In this document: one piece after another, positions 36,095-52,300 of the stretch
Position numbering within the stretch: the stretch's first letter is position 1
Layout: every line of letters starts with the position of its first letter
Source of the DNA: Nephromyces sp. MM_2019
Taxonomy: Eukaryota; Apicomplexa; Aconoidasida; Nephromycida
Reading direction: 5' to 3'
DNA length: 64,000 bases
Assembly (NCBI GenBank): GCA_015657535.1
Contig: JADHZB010001995.1
Location: 62,750 to 126,749 of the forward strand
Made by a program: the position numbers and the translations under genes
Notes under the pieces: model-generated
Databases searched by the model: none
Seen by the model: only the letters and a program-made list of their open reading frames with translations
Told to the model about the DNA's origin: nothing

Positions 36095-37591
36095 GAAAAA
36101 TTACATTTATTCAACTAATTTTATAGCAGCAATTTTAGCATACGTGGATGATTTTTTTAGCAACCTTTTATAAAACTAAGTTTTATCTAGGGAAAATTAT
36201 CTGATAAATATGATAACTATACTCGGTCACGCTTTTTTAAATTTTCAAAGAAATATAATATCAAAATTTAAATCCTCTACAATTCTCTTGTATCTCACCA
36301 AAAAAATAGAGCAGAAATTAATCAATCAATTTATCTTTAGAAAATTCCAAGCCTGATTTTAAATTCATGTTGTTAACAATATAATAAATTTTTTTAGTGT
36401 CAATTCGGTCAAATGTATTTTTGACAACTCCAAATCTTAGCTCTGTTTAATGATTAATCTTCTAATTCTATTATACTAATTGTAATGATGGATATATAGA
36501 AAAAATAGTGCTAAATGTTAATAGTTTGACAACAATAGTGTAAATATAAGATATCAACTTTGAAAATTTTGCAGCTTTATTTTTTTCCCTATTCTAAGCA
36601 GCAAGACGGTACATATAAATAAAGTTTAAGAAATGTCACTACAGACTTTGCTAAAATAAAAAATAAAAAAAACAGTAAAGACTATAGTGCAGCCTTATTT
36701 AACCTACCTAATACCCTCTATTATTAGGCCTTGTTATTTATTGATTATACCTAAACCTGATTAAGCTAAAATGATTCATAATTTACAAAAATAAACAAAT
36801 TTACATTGATTATAAGTACCTTTATTATCTTAAAGAATCCCAGCCAGAGTTAACTAAAAACTCTTGAATAAAATTTCACAAGCAAATAAGATTTAAAATG
36901 GGTAAACACGCCCAGAAAAACATTTGATTTATGCTTTTGAATAAAAGGGCTTTGATTTAATCTCTAATTATGAGCATAATCTTAATATAAACTGTAGCTA
37001 ATTTCTAGTAGGTCGTTATTGACTATAGAGCCTTAGAAATTTATTATACAGTTAGTTATGCTATTACAATATATAAGTTTTACTTACTTAAATGTATTTG
37101 ACAGACCACAAGCTTTGTAGAAATAGCTTTCGAATTTTGTTTAAAGCTAATTATAACTGATGTAAAACAACGTGTATGGTACTTTTTGATTAAAATGTAA
37201 GCAGCAATTTGGCAATGAGGATACCTCATAATTTTTAAATTAACACTTTGTACATTTGTATATAAATCGTAATATAACAAAAGTATATATATAATATATT
37301 TTTTAATATAAATCTGATTTTTTTATTTTGCTATTTGCTAGAAAAAAGCTTAGCCAAGATATTTGGCTGCTTTTTACTTGAAATGTACTTTAATTTTCTT
37401 TTAGCAAATATGAGGACCTATAATTTTTATAACAATAAAAATCAGTACTATCATTTATATCACTAAGCCTATATATGTATGCTTCATATGTTTCTTTATA
37501 AATAACACTAACATTCAATGATTAACAAAACTGTTTACAGCCAAATGGCTATTAACAAAGCATTAAATGAGTAAACTATAAAGCCTTCATA
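36095..37591. other. Intergenic, nothing recognised
   Basis: A 1.5-kb AT-rich gap before the giant gene. No ORF or RNA gene is supported. The promoter of the giant gene should lie here. Confidence 0.5.
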
Positions 37592-40500
37592 ATGATAGAA
37601 TGTTGGCGTTTGTTCATCATAATTTTTGTTCTGGTTATAAATATTTTTAGTAATGTTGAAATGAGCCGAGAACAAGGTAATTTGATGCAAACGTTTTTAA
37701 TTTTCGAGCTAGACTTTTATTTTGAATAATTTTTAAAAATTAAATTATAACAATTCCTAAACGCTGAATTATGATCACTTGGAAGGTTTACTGTTTAATT
37801 ATTCAAACTATCCACTAGGTTGAAATTTTAAATTGTATTTTACTTCAGTAAATATAGCAAAATGTAGATATCCCTTCGAACTTATCCTTAAGCTCAAAAA
37901 TCATAGAATTCAGCTTTCATTGATGTCATAGATAATTTTATAATCTAATTTAGTAAAAATTGAATAAACATAATTAATTTAACACCTCCTCAAATCTGCT
38001 ATTAATGTTCATGATAATGTTTCTATAACTTACAAAACTACACTGCAACAAGAGTAATTAATAAATTAGTGTTTGCTTTACACAGATGCTGGGCACAAAA
38101 TAACCTCAATCATAGGGAGACCATTGAAAATTGAGGGTATGACAGGCTCCAGTAAACAATATAATTATGATAAGCTTTTACTTATAAATGGATCTACAAG
38201 TTGTGGACTGAGTGTTGATGAATCAAAGTCAATAAAAGTTCATAAAAGTGAGAATTGCAATGTTTTTTATTAAAGTGGTTCTTTTCAATTATGTTAACAA
38301 AATCAAATTAATGAAGAGTAAAATATTAATTCACTAGGTAGTTTATAATTTAAAGTATTTTACTCTGTGTGATTCTACTAAGGGATAATTTAATTAGAAT
38401 TATTAAAACTTGATTTTTTTTTGTGCCAAGGGGCTTAGTCCTAGCCCACTGTAACTTAGTTATAATAGGATTACATTAAGCTGAGGCTGATAAATTACCA
38501 TGAGTAGTTGGGTACTTTTTTAACACACTTGTGAGGACAAGCTTTAAATAAAACAGAGGTTTTTTTTTTTCTAATTGCTTTTAATTAAAATTACAGAGGG
38601 CCAAGATTCATATGAAGCTGATGCTATAATTAGTCACAACTATAATAAAAATAAAGACTGGAGTGTCTGCGTGTGTAAATTGAATGAAAACTGTGTGGAA
38701 ACAAGTGATTATACAGAACTTGATCGATCCCTCACCTTTAATATCAAAGGTAAGTATACCAATGCAGTATATTTAATTATGAAGTGTGCCAAAAAACATT
38801 AACATTTTGAAGCATTTCTAGTTAAGTTAGTGTTAAATTAAAGAACTGTGATTTTCAATAATTTTAGGCCCCATAATGGATCAGAGTTTGGTATGTAATT
38901 ACTCAGGATATTGTGTGACTATCGTAGCTGGCGATGGCTTTGGGGATGAGAACAAAATATATTTAAAACAGGATTGCTCATCAGGTAGTACCTGTTGCAC
39001 AATTTAAGTTATAAAAAATTTGACCACTGGATTAATTCATACATGACAAATTTGTTATGTTTGGGAAATTTTAGTAATATTTTATAATTATTATTAAGAT
39101 ACTTGGATAAATTTGATGTGAAGTAAAAAAAAAAATTGCACATTATTCATTCAATTCTATACGTTTGTCATGGCTTATTTTTTGGCCTAGCATAGTTATA
39201 TAAAGCCTTATAAAAAAAACTATTTAAAAGCAATTACATTAATATATTAATTAGTTGACATAGTTGCGGATCCTTCAAAAGATTTATCCTGGGTTGGCCT
39301 TGATTCAAGTGATGGAACATTTAGCTTCGAAGCTAGGAAGCTTTACCCCACTTTGACAAGTTTCCCAGCTACATATGATATCTGCTGGTGCAGCTCAAAC
39401 GACTGCGAAAGTGAACACATATCCATAGGGAAAATGACGATTTATGGTGCTTAGAGCATAGTTATGATGCTATTTTAAATATTTTTTTATCTTCTAATTC
39501 ATAGTAATTTTTATTTTGTTAGCTCTATTTAATAATTAAATTTAGTAATTTTATCTTACTATTCTACCAGATATATGGATAGGCACCTTTTATCCTAAGG
39601 ACTTAGTGGACTTGAAACTAAAGATAAATTTGCCAGCCAAACTTCGTGAAGAGTCTTTATTAAAATTAATAGGAAATGATGATCCAAGGGAGATTGAGAT
39701 ATTGAATTATGATTACTCTCTTGATATGTGGAATTTATCTACTTCTAAAAATCACAACTCAATGAGTTTCAGAATACATATTTGTGAAGTTACACACCCA
39801 ACAAATTGCCCTTCAGTGGTTGGGAAACTGGAAATTACGGGTGCGAAATAAGAAGCCAGAAAATTGAGATAATCATACACAGATATTTACTTTTTAAATC
39901 GGCCACTTTTAGTAATTTGCATTTTTTTTAGTCATTTCTTTCTAATTTAATCAAATTTTATTGATTTATGTTATTTAGGCCCAGATCCCAATTACTTGAA
40001 TAAAAGATGTTTAGCCGGTGAAACTTGTTCGGTTGACATAGATGGGTTCAAATTTCGAAATAGTCAGTCACTTGCAGCAATGCAAAAGTGTGGCGAACCT
40101 TTAGACACAAAACACTCAATTGGTGTTTCAAAAAAGGCTTTGATTGAAAAAGATAATGTAAATAGTGCTAAATTTAGCTGGACAGACATATATGATGAAA
40201 GTGTTAGCAAATTTCCACTCAAGCTTTGCTGGTGTGAAGCTTTTGAAAGAGCCACTAATCCTATATTATGTGATAAGCCAGAACAATTTAAAAGAGAGAT
40301 CGGGGAGCTCAAAATGATTGGTATTATGGTAGCTTCAATTTTAAGAGCTTAAATCAACTTTAAATACTCAAAGTATTATTTTGCACCATAATCTTGGTGT
40401 TGGCTTAATTATTTTATATTAATTGAATTATAGGCCCTGAAAAATTCCAATCATTTAAGTGCTGGGTGGGTAAAAGTTGTTATTTAAACAATATCAAATT

Positions 40501-43500
40501 CAATACTAATGAAATAAATGGGAAAATTAAGGTTAGACCAAATTGTACAGCTTCAACAATAGGGATTCCTGGTTTTGATTTCAATGGTGAAACTGAGATT
40601 GTGCAAACGACATCAAATCATGCGAGTTACAGGCTTAAAGAACCATTTACAAGTACCAGACTTTGTTTCTTTATGGGGAACTTTTATATTAAAATAATAA
40701 TATAAATATTTCTCAATTGTTGTGATTTAACTGGGTTTAATAGCATAACTTATTGATACTTCGATCCTAGCTTTCTATAATGTCTTTAAGTTTATCACCA
40801 AAACAAATAGTTTACTAGCATGATTATACCATCTAAGATTAAACATTAGCTATAAATAAGAAAAGTGGATTTATGTACTATTCTATATAACTCTTTTACA
40901 GTATCTACCAAACAACCTTTGTCGATTTGCTGGTGCCCTGATATAGATGGCCCTTGTGCTTCCGAGTCTAACTTTCGGTATGAAATAGGCAAGATAAAGG
41001 TTAAAGGTAAATTAATAAAGTTTTTAGTAAGTAATCTTCTGATCTAGTTTCTTAATTCCACTATTTTGTGAAATTAACAGGTCCAGGAAAAGAATTGTTT
41101 ATATATGGCATTTCACCAACACATCTTCGCACAAGCCATTTAGATGGTAAACTGTTTTCTTTGTCCACTAATTGGTTTATACTAAAAAATTTTTCTAATT
41201 AAAAAAATAAAAATTCTAGAAAAGCATAGTTAAATAGAATATTTTAGCTAAAATATACATTAGGTTTAAACAAATTCAAAGCTCAAGTTTTGAAAAACAA
41301 TAAAATTAGTGAATAAATGAAATAATTAAGACTAAGCAGCACTGTTGTAAGTTTTCAAAGGAATCAAAATAACAACAAAAAGCCTAAAATTTTATCTAAT
41401 TTGACCCCAATGTTAATTTATCCTTTTATCCTAGGTGATTTTGGAAAAAGTGATAAGTTTTCAATATCAAATGAAACAAAATGTCAGCACTTAGACAGCA
41501 TACCCATTGAAGACAGTGACAAAGTGCCTTGGGACCCTACCTCGAATAATATTACTATTAGTATAAATTCTATTAACAGTAACGAAAAATATTCAATTTG
41601 TTGGTGCCATGCAGAGAAAAGCAGCGCATGCCAATATACAAAGGAGTATAGCAGTAAGATCGGAGAAATTTTTATTTCAGGTGAAAATTAGATCAAAGCA
41701 ATTTTTTCCTAATCTCTCATGTTATTAATTTCAATGTTGAGTATATTAGAAGCAATAAATTATTGGTAATTTGTAGGAACATTCTTATGTTAGTTGAAGA
41801 ATTTATAAATTTTATTAACTTTGTTGGATGAATGCTTAATTGAGTTTGTGTGTGCTTATTAATTGAATTTTAAAACTTTCCAGTGTGCAAGGATAAAAAA
41901 ATAGGATATTTTTGCAAAAGCTAAACAGTTTTGGAGTTTGTATTATTAATAGATATACCTTTGTAGCTGCACATAGATTAAAACTTACCTAAGCTTTTAA
42001 GCTAATTTAAATATTTGAATTTCAAATTTATTTTAAAAATCATAAATATTAGGCCCAAAACTTGCCACAAATGCTATTTGTTATTCTGGAAAAAAATGTA
42101 AGCTCAAGCTAGAGGCTGTGAATCATTTGGATTCATCTAGTAATTTTTTAGCTGGAATCAGTTCAAATTTGTCAAGTTACATCAGTGTCCAGGAGGTAGC
42201 TTGCTTGATTCATGCGTGTGTTAATAGGAATAACACACATATTCATGCCCATATTAGCTTAGGCTTACATTTATACTATATTTATTACACACCTAGAGTT
42301 AAGTACAAAACACGCAAATCCTCACCCACGCGTAGTGCAATTTTTCATATAAGAATTGACATATCTTCAAACATGCGAACAATTTCTATGTGAATCATGT
42401 GACAGCAATCAAATTGCTTTAATCAAGTACTCACGATATTATTTTGATCTCACGATATTACTTGATTTGGGTTATATTTTGTATGCATATTTTTCCATTA
42501 TGATTCAGCTTGATGTACCTAGCTAGAACTTGTGATTAAAATCTTAAATAGATATTGCATATGATCAATCTTATTTTATTTATAGGGTAAATGCAATGAA
42601 AATGTAAATAATTTTAAACACAAACCTTTACACACCGATAAAATCAAATTTGATGGTTTAAAACATGTGAATGATGGGCCTTCAAACTTGTTTAAGATTG
42701 AAACACACGCTATTGTTTATTATCTCAATGACCCCATACCCTTACCGAATGGAAATTACAATTTGTGCTGGATTCCTTCTACTGATAGCAGTATCAAATT
42801 GGACCTTGGAGTACTTAAAATATTTGGTTTGTGTGAATGAATTTAATGAGATATATATGCATATGAAATTGTGGCTAATTTGCTAAATTCATTTTTTAAA
42901 GATAGCTACACTTAAAAGAAACAAACATTTTAAATTAAAGCTTAAAAATTCGAATATATATATACACAACACACAAAGACACATAAATAATTAGGATTAA
43001 GTATATATAAGTTCACAACACACAACTTTTTACCCTTAAAAGAAGATATCAATTATATAAAGTCAATTAATACCTAAATCGTTAATTGCGTTACAATACA
43101 CTACTCATATATTTACACGTACCAGAGCAATACAGAAATAATTTTAAAAAAATATATGATAAACAGATCAATGTTATACTGAATTGATTGATAAGCCAAT
43201 AATAAAATACTTATACATGCAATTATTGTTTACAAGTACGTTTTTCAAGATCAAAATTCAAATATATATATTAAATTCATTGTTTAGGCCCAATTCAATT
43301 TAAAAATGTTATTAAGGCCAACTTGGGAGAGAATTTCGACATCTCTATACGAGGTCAAGATCTCTCAAACAAATCGAATATACATATATATCAAAATCTA
43401 CCCAATTCAACTGAAATTGTCTGCCATAAACAAACCAACTATACCAGACCAAACATATTTTCAAAATATGCTAATTCACCCACAATGATTGATGCTATGA

Positions 43501-46335
43501 ATGAGAAAATTATGAGCTGGAAGGATTTTAGCATCACCCCTGACATTAGCCTAATCAATCCAGAAAATGAAATAAATGTTTTGATTTCATTTACAGTATG
43601 CTGGTGTAATGGTTTAGCGAAATCTGATCCAGGATGTAAATTAGACAGCTCATACACTTATCCAACTCATCTTATAGTTTTACAAGGTATACTTCGAAGT
43701 TTTATTTATACAATTATATATTCACTGAATATACTCATATATCATTTCCCTAATGAATCTAAGTTCATTTTACAAATCATAGCTATCTTATTAATATCAT
43801 TACACTAACTCATTATTAATCACTCTAAAATAAATAATATACCCAATACAACTATTTTAATATTTTCATCTTTACACATTAAATTCACTTTATAAGACCA
43901 TATGATTACTTTTAAGTAACATAAGAAATTATTCTATATATATTTTCACTTTCTAGGTCCTTCCTCTATTGAACGTAAATGGGTTGAGGCGCAGTCCACA
44001 TTTCAATACAATGTTTATGGATATAATATAAATAAATCAAACCGTTTAGCTATTATACCTCATTATCACCCCATAACAAAAGAAAATTTTGGATGTAAAA
44101 CACTTAATGATACTACACTCGACGAAACAGGGGTAATTTTAAGCCCCTCAGAGGTTTATAAAGATGATAAAAATTTTCATGGCATATATGCACACAAAAT
44201 TAAATTTACGGAAACACACTATAAAATCTCCAGTGACTCTATTTTGATATGCTGGTGTGGAGGTACAAAATGTGAACATGCACATGATTTCCCAACCCCT
44301 CTAAAGACCTATAATTTGACTGGTATTATAGCTTACCTGCTCAAATTATACTTTATTTTTAAGTGTATATTGCTAACATCTCGTGTGTATATATCTTGTG
44401 TTGTATGTGTGTGTGTGTATCTGGTGTTATGTATGTGCACTACTCGAGTTTTATATATGTATACCCTGTGGTTTGTTTATATGGCTCATATTTTGTGTGC
44501 ATATGGCTCATATTTTGTGTGTTATGGCTCAAGTTTAGTGTGTATATTTATAAATTTGGTTATTTAATTATTCTACCTTATATTCCTAAAATTGTTTCTT
44601 TTAAGCATTGTTATATCTATTTCTTTTGTGTATCCACACAACCATTTTTTGTCTTTACTCAAATTATTAGATTTTTTCTAGCCATTTTTAGCTTTTATAC
44701 AATAGGTTTTATGTTGTCAATATAATCATTTACCATATGTTAACACATGTGTATACTATATTTATATTCTATCTACGGTGTGCAAGCTTCACCTATTATT
44801 TCAAGTTATGTGTCACTATCCTATTCCATCATTGTGTGTGCATACACATGTCTATTTTGATCACAAATCATATGACTATATAAACTTTTGAAAAAGATTT
44901 TAAAGTCAACTATTCATACACCCTTTCATATAACATATTCACATATAGGCCCAAAGTTTACAGATAATATGATATTATTGGACAATGAATTTTCATTGAA
45001 GATGATGGGGCATAACAATATTTCTTCAGCAGGTCAAATACTACTCTCATATAGTACAAAATTGTGTGGAAAACAATTGCCTAGTGAGACTATACAATTA
45101 TCAAAAAAGAACGAATTTTTAAATGCATTTCCTCCATTTTCTACGGGATATGGTGAGGTGTACTCTCCCAATGATAACACACACAAAATATTCTGGAAAT
45201 CAAGCGAAATACATATAATCACACCTAGCACTATACCCAATGATATCAAACAAATTAAGATTTGCTATTGCCACCCAAAACATTCAAACTCATGCAATTC
45301 GATTTTAGACTACAAACAATTAACGGGATATGTGAGAGATATGGGTGAGTGTACATACACTACATTTTTAAAATTTTCATAATTAAAATACATTTCGAAA
45401 TTAATTTTTGTGTGCGTTTGTAGGTATTAGACCAGATACAGTTTCTCTTAAAGGTAAAAGATGTTTATATATATATATATTTATACATACAAGCATCAAT
45501 AATATGAATTTATGTATCTACACATAACTGAGCTACTAAATACACGTCTCATTCTTTGACTGATCCTATTGAATAATCTATCTATTTGCAATTAATAATA
45601 TAAATTTGATGTCTGCTAATTTTGAAAACTCTTGGTCTATAGATAGATAGAATATAAACTATTTAGATGTGATTTTTAATATACATTTGAGCATAACATC
45701 AATATTACATATATACATACATACACATAAATAGAGGATGATAAAGGGCAAACCACAGTTATTTTTAAAGGCTCAAAACTAGATAAAAATGATCAATTAA
45801 AGTTTATAAGATTATCAGAATCAAATATTGATAAAGGAAATGATTTTATAACCTGTCAGAGAGGTAAATAACACCCTCAAAATAAAATCTTTAAACAGCT
45901 ATGAATATATGTTTTTATACTCTCCTTATACATACACACACAAACCCGAATAAGTTTATCCACTACCCACAAATGAGTTTTTGATACATATAACAAAGTC
46001 TAACCACACTGATATAGATATGGTCAAGTAGGTACACATTCTTAAACCCCTGTAAACAAACACATGAATATAAAGCTTAGTATTATTATTAAACACAATA
46101 TATATCTATAATATTACAATTTTTAAGTAATTAGTGACCCAAATCTCCTAAATCATATATATATATATATATATATATATTGCTAAAACATTACAAACAT
46201 TACGTACAATTGCATACACAATTCTCTAACGCCCATATACAGTCACAAACATACAAACGCACACACACAGAAATAATTAATACCCCAATTAAAATGTACT
46301 TACGCACATACACACAAGTACCTAAAACCCCTATG

Positions 46336-46371
<36 letters not shown>

Positions 46372-49300
46372 TATTTGTATTATAGAAGACCAAGATTACT
46401 TTATTGTATCCCCAAGTGCTATCAACTCATCACATAAAGGGGGCTCTATCAATAATATAAATTTAGAAATAAACTTGAGTTATTTGATTTGTTGGAAGGG
46501 TCACAAACACACACAAATATGGTCTGATATTAAACGTATATCAAGATTAGGTAATACATATTCTTACTTTATGCTTTCTCCTATTTATTAAATTTTGTGT
46601 ATTAATTAATTATTTATTTTTTATTCATATTTATCATTTTCCTTCTAAACTATATATAGTTCATTCAACCAAACTATTCATGTAGATAAATATATATTTT
46701 CCCTTCATTTAATTACTTGTAACATCTTTATTTAGGTTTATGTGTGTATGTATATGTGAGTGGGATTAAATATATGTGTGCGATTAAATGTATATTTGAG
46801 ATTAAGTATGTGTGTGGGTTACTATATATGTGTTTGGGATTTAATGTGTGGTTAGGATTTATGTGTGTATGGGGTAATATATGTGTGTGGGGTCTCATGT
46901 GTGTGTAGGGTTCGACTTGTGTGTGGGTTTCAACCTGTGTGTAGGTTTCAACCTGTTTGTGGGGTTTTAACATGTATGTAGGGTTCTATGTGTGTGTGGG
47001 TATATAAGTATGTGAGTGCATAAGTGTATACATAAATGCGTGTGTCTGTGTAATATGTGAACTGTTACATGTTAATTACTGTCATAGCATGCTTATATAT
47101 AATCAAATTGAATTATAAATACTATTTTATAGGCCTAAACACCAACCAATTATTTAAATTTACAACAAATTCCCCAAGAAATTTAAGCCTAAAATTTCAC
47201 ACACACACAAATGATTATCATTTAGTTATTATGAAACCAAAAGCTACAGAATGTCAATTTGTTGCTGAACAAATTGAAAAGACAACTCTACCGAATTCAA
47301 AATTTTCCAATGGTACTTTAATCTTCAAGTAAGCCCTATACAAGACATATACGAATACACACACTCACACAAACACACTCAAGTACACATTTTTAAACAT
47401 TCACTAACAAATATATACACTCAATCACACACACTCAAACACACACACTCAAACACACACACTCAATAACACACACTCAAACACAAATACTCATGCAAAC
47501 ATACTCAAACACACACACTCAAACACTCGCGCTCAAACACACACACTTAAACACACACACTCAAATACACACACTCCAATTCATACATATATCAATCCAA
47601 GCCAAAAATTCATAAATATCACACACTTTGAATCATGGGCATAAGCAGGCACACAATAATTCTACCTAGAATTCATGTGTGTGTGTATACATATGTGTAA
47701 ATATATATTGATATTAAGCAAACAACTCTACTTAGAAATCAAATGTGTATATATACACCCTCTCAGTGATATAAAATTATCTCATAAAGGTCTGTATCGT
47801 GTGTGTATATATGACAAAAACGCAAAAACAATAACAGAAATTGGTGCTGCACACTGTGTGCCATCATTTCATTGGCCTATTTCAGAGTTAATGGATAGTG
47901 GTAAAGATTTGGGTATACCTTGTTCAGATGTGCAAGATGATAATTTTATTATACCTGATAGTTTTGGTATATGGCAGGTACACCTACCTAATCTTCAACA
48001 ATCTAAACAACTAATAACTTATCCGAAAGTTCAACATATCGATTTACATCGTCAGGTAAACTCATTTCAAGACACACACGCACGTACACACCCACCCACC
48101 CACACTTTTTTATCTCTTGTTTTTTTGATTAATATATCAGCCCAAATAAGCATATATATATATAGTTTTCTCTCTTTGATATACTGACCTATATATATAT
48201 ATATATATACAAGTTTGTATTCGTTACATTTTACACATATTAAAATGATTATAGAGATTATATACATATTTATCTAGATTCCATTTATTTAAAATCTCAA
48301 TTTTTATTTCATATACATATACACATACATCAATAATGACACACTCTAACACACATCCACCCCTCACAACCCCCTCCCCCCACCTACACATACACACATT
48401 TACCTACTCCCACCGACCCCCAAATATCTTTTACACACATACACATACATAACCCATTTGAACAAATTTTTTTTACAATTGAAAATACAATAGGGTATTG
48501 GTATTAGTGTGTGCTGTTCAACTGATCGTCCTACACATCGTAAAATTGTCGTATCAAACAATAGGGCCATTTTATATTCAAATAATGTTATTACAAAGAC
48601 TTTCAATATTCCTACACACTTCCCAGTAGACACCGTTTTGTACGACAACTTTTTCTTTGTCAGCGATGCAGGCACACGCAGTTTACTTGTTGTTTCAATT
48701 GTCACTGGAGAAGTGTATGTACAAAAAATGGATAACACACCATTCAATTTCCCTGCGGGTTTACAGGTTATACAGCATACACATTATCATTGCTTATTGC
48801 ACACACACACACACATACAAGCGCACAGACATCCGGTTGATCATTACACACACGCTATTAATCATTACACACATTTAGTTGATCGTTACACTATATATTC
48901 ATATTTGAACAGATGTAATTGAATCTATTTTTTAGAAATAACACACATATATATATATATATATTTTAAACATCTTGCTTGAAAAATCCTATAAATATAT
49001 AAATTCTTTATTATGACAGAGTTTCTGTATATTTGCATGTATATCTATACATATTAATCCACACATAACACACCTTATATATATGCTCAACATACATTAT
49101 ATATATACACATATTATATATATCTACTTGACACATAGTATATATATACACTTAACACACATTGACTACATATCTAATATGAATTAGGTGAGTAATCCAA
49201 ACTCTAAAAGTAAGAAGAATGGCCTGTTTATAGCGGACACACTTACACACATTGTTGGTCAATTAGAATTTGAAATAATTTCAGACAAAAAAATAAATTT

Positions 49301-52300
49301 GTCGAAAGGTTTCAAATTTATATATGGACAATATAATTTTCCCTCACAAAGTGAGGGGTACTTACACCATCCATTTTCTTTATCTTTATATGAATCAAAA
49401 AATATTCATTCAACTGAGCAGATCCTTTTTATTGGAGAGGTGTGTATATATATGTGTGAATATATGAATATGTGTGAGTGTGTATGTGAGTGGTTAGTGG
49501 GTGTATGTATGTATGCATATATATAAACAATTCTCACTCCTATAATTTAATATTTTTTGCTTACACATTTCTTTCAGTTACTTTCTTCAAGGATTGTCAT
49601 ACTGAGGTTTAATGATACACATTTTCAACATTATAAAGATATAACATTATCTGATTCTGAATTGATAAGGGGTATAAAAGTACAATCTAATTCATTATTA
49701 ACACTCTCTAACTACTACAATGATTACACACACACTGAAGAATTTGTGTTATCTTACCGTGACATTAACACACTTTCTAAACTTAAATTTGACTACCCAG
49801 ATATAAATAGGAGACTGAGTAGTGGTTTATATTATGAATTTAAACCATTCTATCCAGGACAACCTATTGAGTTTTTTCGTGTGTATAATCATAGTGAAAA
49901 ATCAATATTTGAGGCAACAGGTTTGAGTGTGAATCAAACAACGGGTATAATTCATGGTACATTAAAATTAGTAGGGAGTTACACATTTTCTATTATTGGA
50001 GGAAATTTATTAACAACCTATAATTCAACCTACACACTTACCGCTGGCTGCCCACCTGGTGAATATTACAATACTGCTTTCTTTGGGTGTGCAAAATGTC
50101 CCATCGGTACATACAGTGGCTACATTTCTACTTCAAGTTGTCTAAATTGCACACATTATCGAAATTTTACAACAACTCTTCAAGAAGGTACAAAATTACC
50201 CTCTGAATGCTTTTGTATGCGTGGTTATTTCCTCTCACAAAAAAAAACCGACTCAACCCTCCAAGAATGTGTACCCTGCCCAGAAGGTATGTATGTGTGT
50301 GTGTTTTTGTGTTTATGTGTATGTGTGTTTGTGTGTGTGTGTATGTGTGTATATGTGTATATGTATGTATTTATGTGTATATGTGTTTGTGTGTATATGT
50401 TTGTGTGTATGTGCTTGGGTGTTTTGGGGGGTATAAGGATGTGTCGGTGTGTATATAATTTTTGTTTGGGGTGTGCGTGTTTGATTTGATTTAGAAAGAA
50501 GAATGAATATATTTAGTGCATGCTTGTTCGTATGTTATAAATTCAATTAAGAATGTGATAATGCATGTGTGGGTTGATTTACAAAGTGCTTTATTTTTTT
50601 CTATAATTTATTCAAGTATTTTAGGTTTAATATACACACCTACAACTTGATTAGTATAATTGAGGATGTGAATACTTTATAGAATATTTACTCTATTCTA
50701 AACTATGTTTATATATGATTTGATAAATAGGTTTATTTAAGGAGCATATATCAAATTCACCCTGTGGAGGACATTGTCCAAATAAGAAGGAAAGTGCTGT
50801 TTTGGGAGGTAAATCTCTGGAGGATCTTGATTGTCAATGGTAAATTAAACATACTCCGTGTGTACATGTATACGTGTGTATGTGTGTGTGTGTGTGTGTG
50901 TGTATCTTTCTCTTAGAGAATAATAATATATCTATTAGTTGCATATATTCAAGCCTCACCTATACAAATTACTTCAAAGCAATTTTGATTTGTAAATTAG
51001 TTTATATTACTTTTCTCTATCTTAAACTCTAAATGCATGCTTAAATAAGCAAGTTTATATCTATTCATTTAACTTTTTCTCTCTTATATACTTCCTAAAC
51101 ACTAAAACATTGAATATTTTACACATTTCTTATACTTACCATACACATCCTAAACAGATTGAGAATCATACACATTTTTTTTACTTGTTCGATCCCACAT
51201 CAAAAAATATCCATTATCAAAGTACATACCCCTTATCTAGCTACCTGAATAATCCTACCTATAGCGTATATACATATTATATCTACACACACATCTTATT
51301 TTTATTTACAGCAAGCCTGGCTATTATAAAGAAAAGACAAAAACCTCTGATTTCAGCTGTTTGGATTGTCCCATTGGTCATTATTGTGAAGGTGGAGATA
51401 AACCTCCCAAGATATGTGGGTTAAATAAATCAACAATTTCATCAACAAGTTCACTGGAAGATGATTGTAAATGTAAGGAAGGTTACACCAAATCAAAGGG
51501 AGGCGAATGTGTACAATGTGATAGGCTGAGTTACAAGAATCAAATATCAGATGAGCCCTGTGAAATGTGTAATCGTAAGGTATTTAGCCCAACACACACA
51601 CATGCTACTGTACCATTCAATGAGAGTCTATACACACACTTTTTGGGTGCTGTTGACTCTTCAATGTGTAAAGAATGTGCATCTGGTTATACTTTTGAAT
51701 CTCATCTAGGCTCTTGCATACCTTGTAGACTCAATTATTATTGTTTGGGGGGAAATATGAAAGAGTCAGAATGTGGTATGGGTGCTACAACAGATTCACA
51801 TGGTTCAGAGTCACCCTATGGTTGTAGGTATGTATAATGTATAATCTCAGTTGATTGACGTGTGTACACACTTTGATCTATATTTGCATTGTTTATTCAT
51901 TTATATAACTTAATTGATGATGTGTATAAATTATACCAACTTGGATTTATACACTGTGTGTTTATTATATAGAACTATATATATATATATATAGCGACAC
52001 AAAATCACACACTCACACATAGATACCTATTTACACCGAGACACAATTACACATGTATAAACTTAAATAATTGTATGCATACACACCTATAAACTCGATC
52101 AACTATACACACATAAAACTTATATATACACACTTATAAATACCCTCACACACATATACATATATTCACATAAAAACATCCACATAAACATATGGATACA
52201 TATCCTTGAACACCTCCGCACATCCATAAACATAATTTTTACATATCACAACCACACACACACATATATCAAACGATTAAGCATATAAAATCTGGATATG

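Noticed and set aside
50287..50489. Val/Cys-rich proteins predicted over TG repeats (also at 44400-44560, 59684-59902, 60446-60786, 61141-61395)
   Set aside because: They arise because CA/TG repeats lack stops in every frame. They sit in introns or spacers and have no other coding feature.
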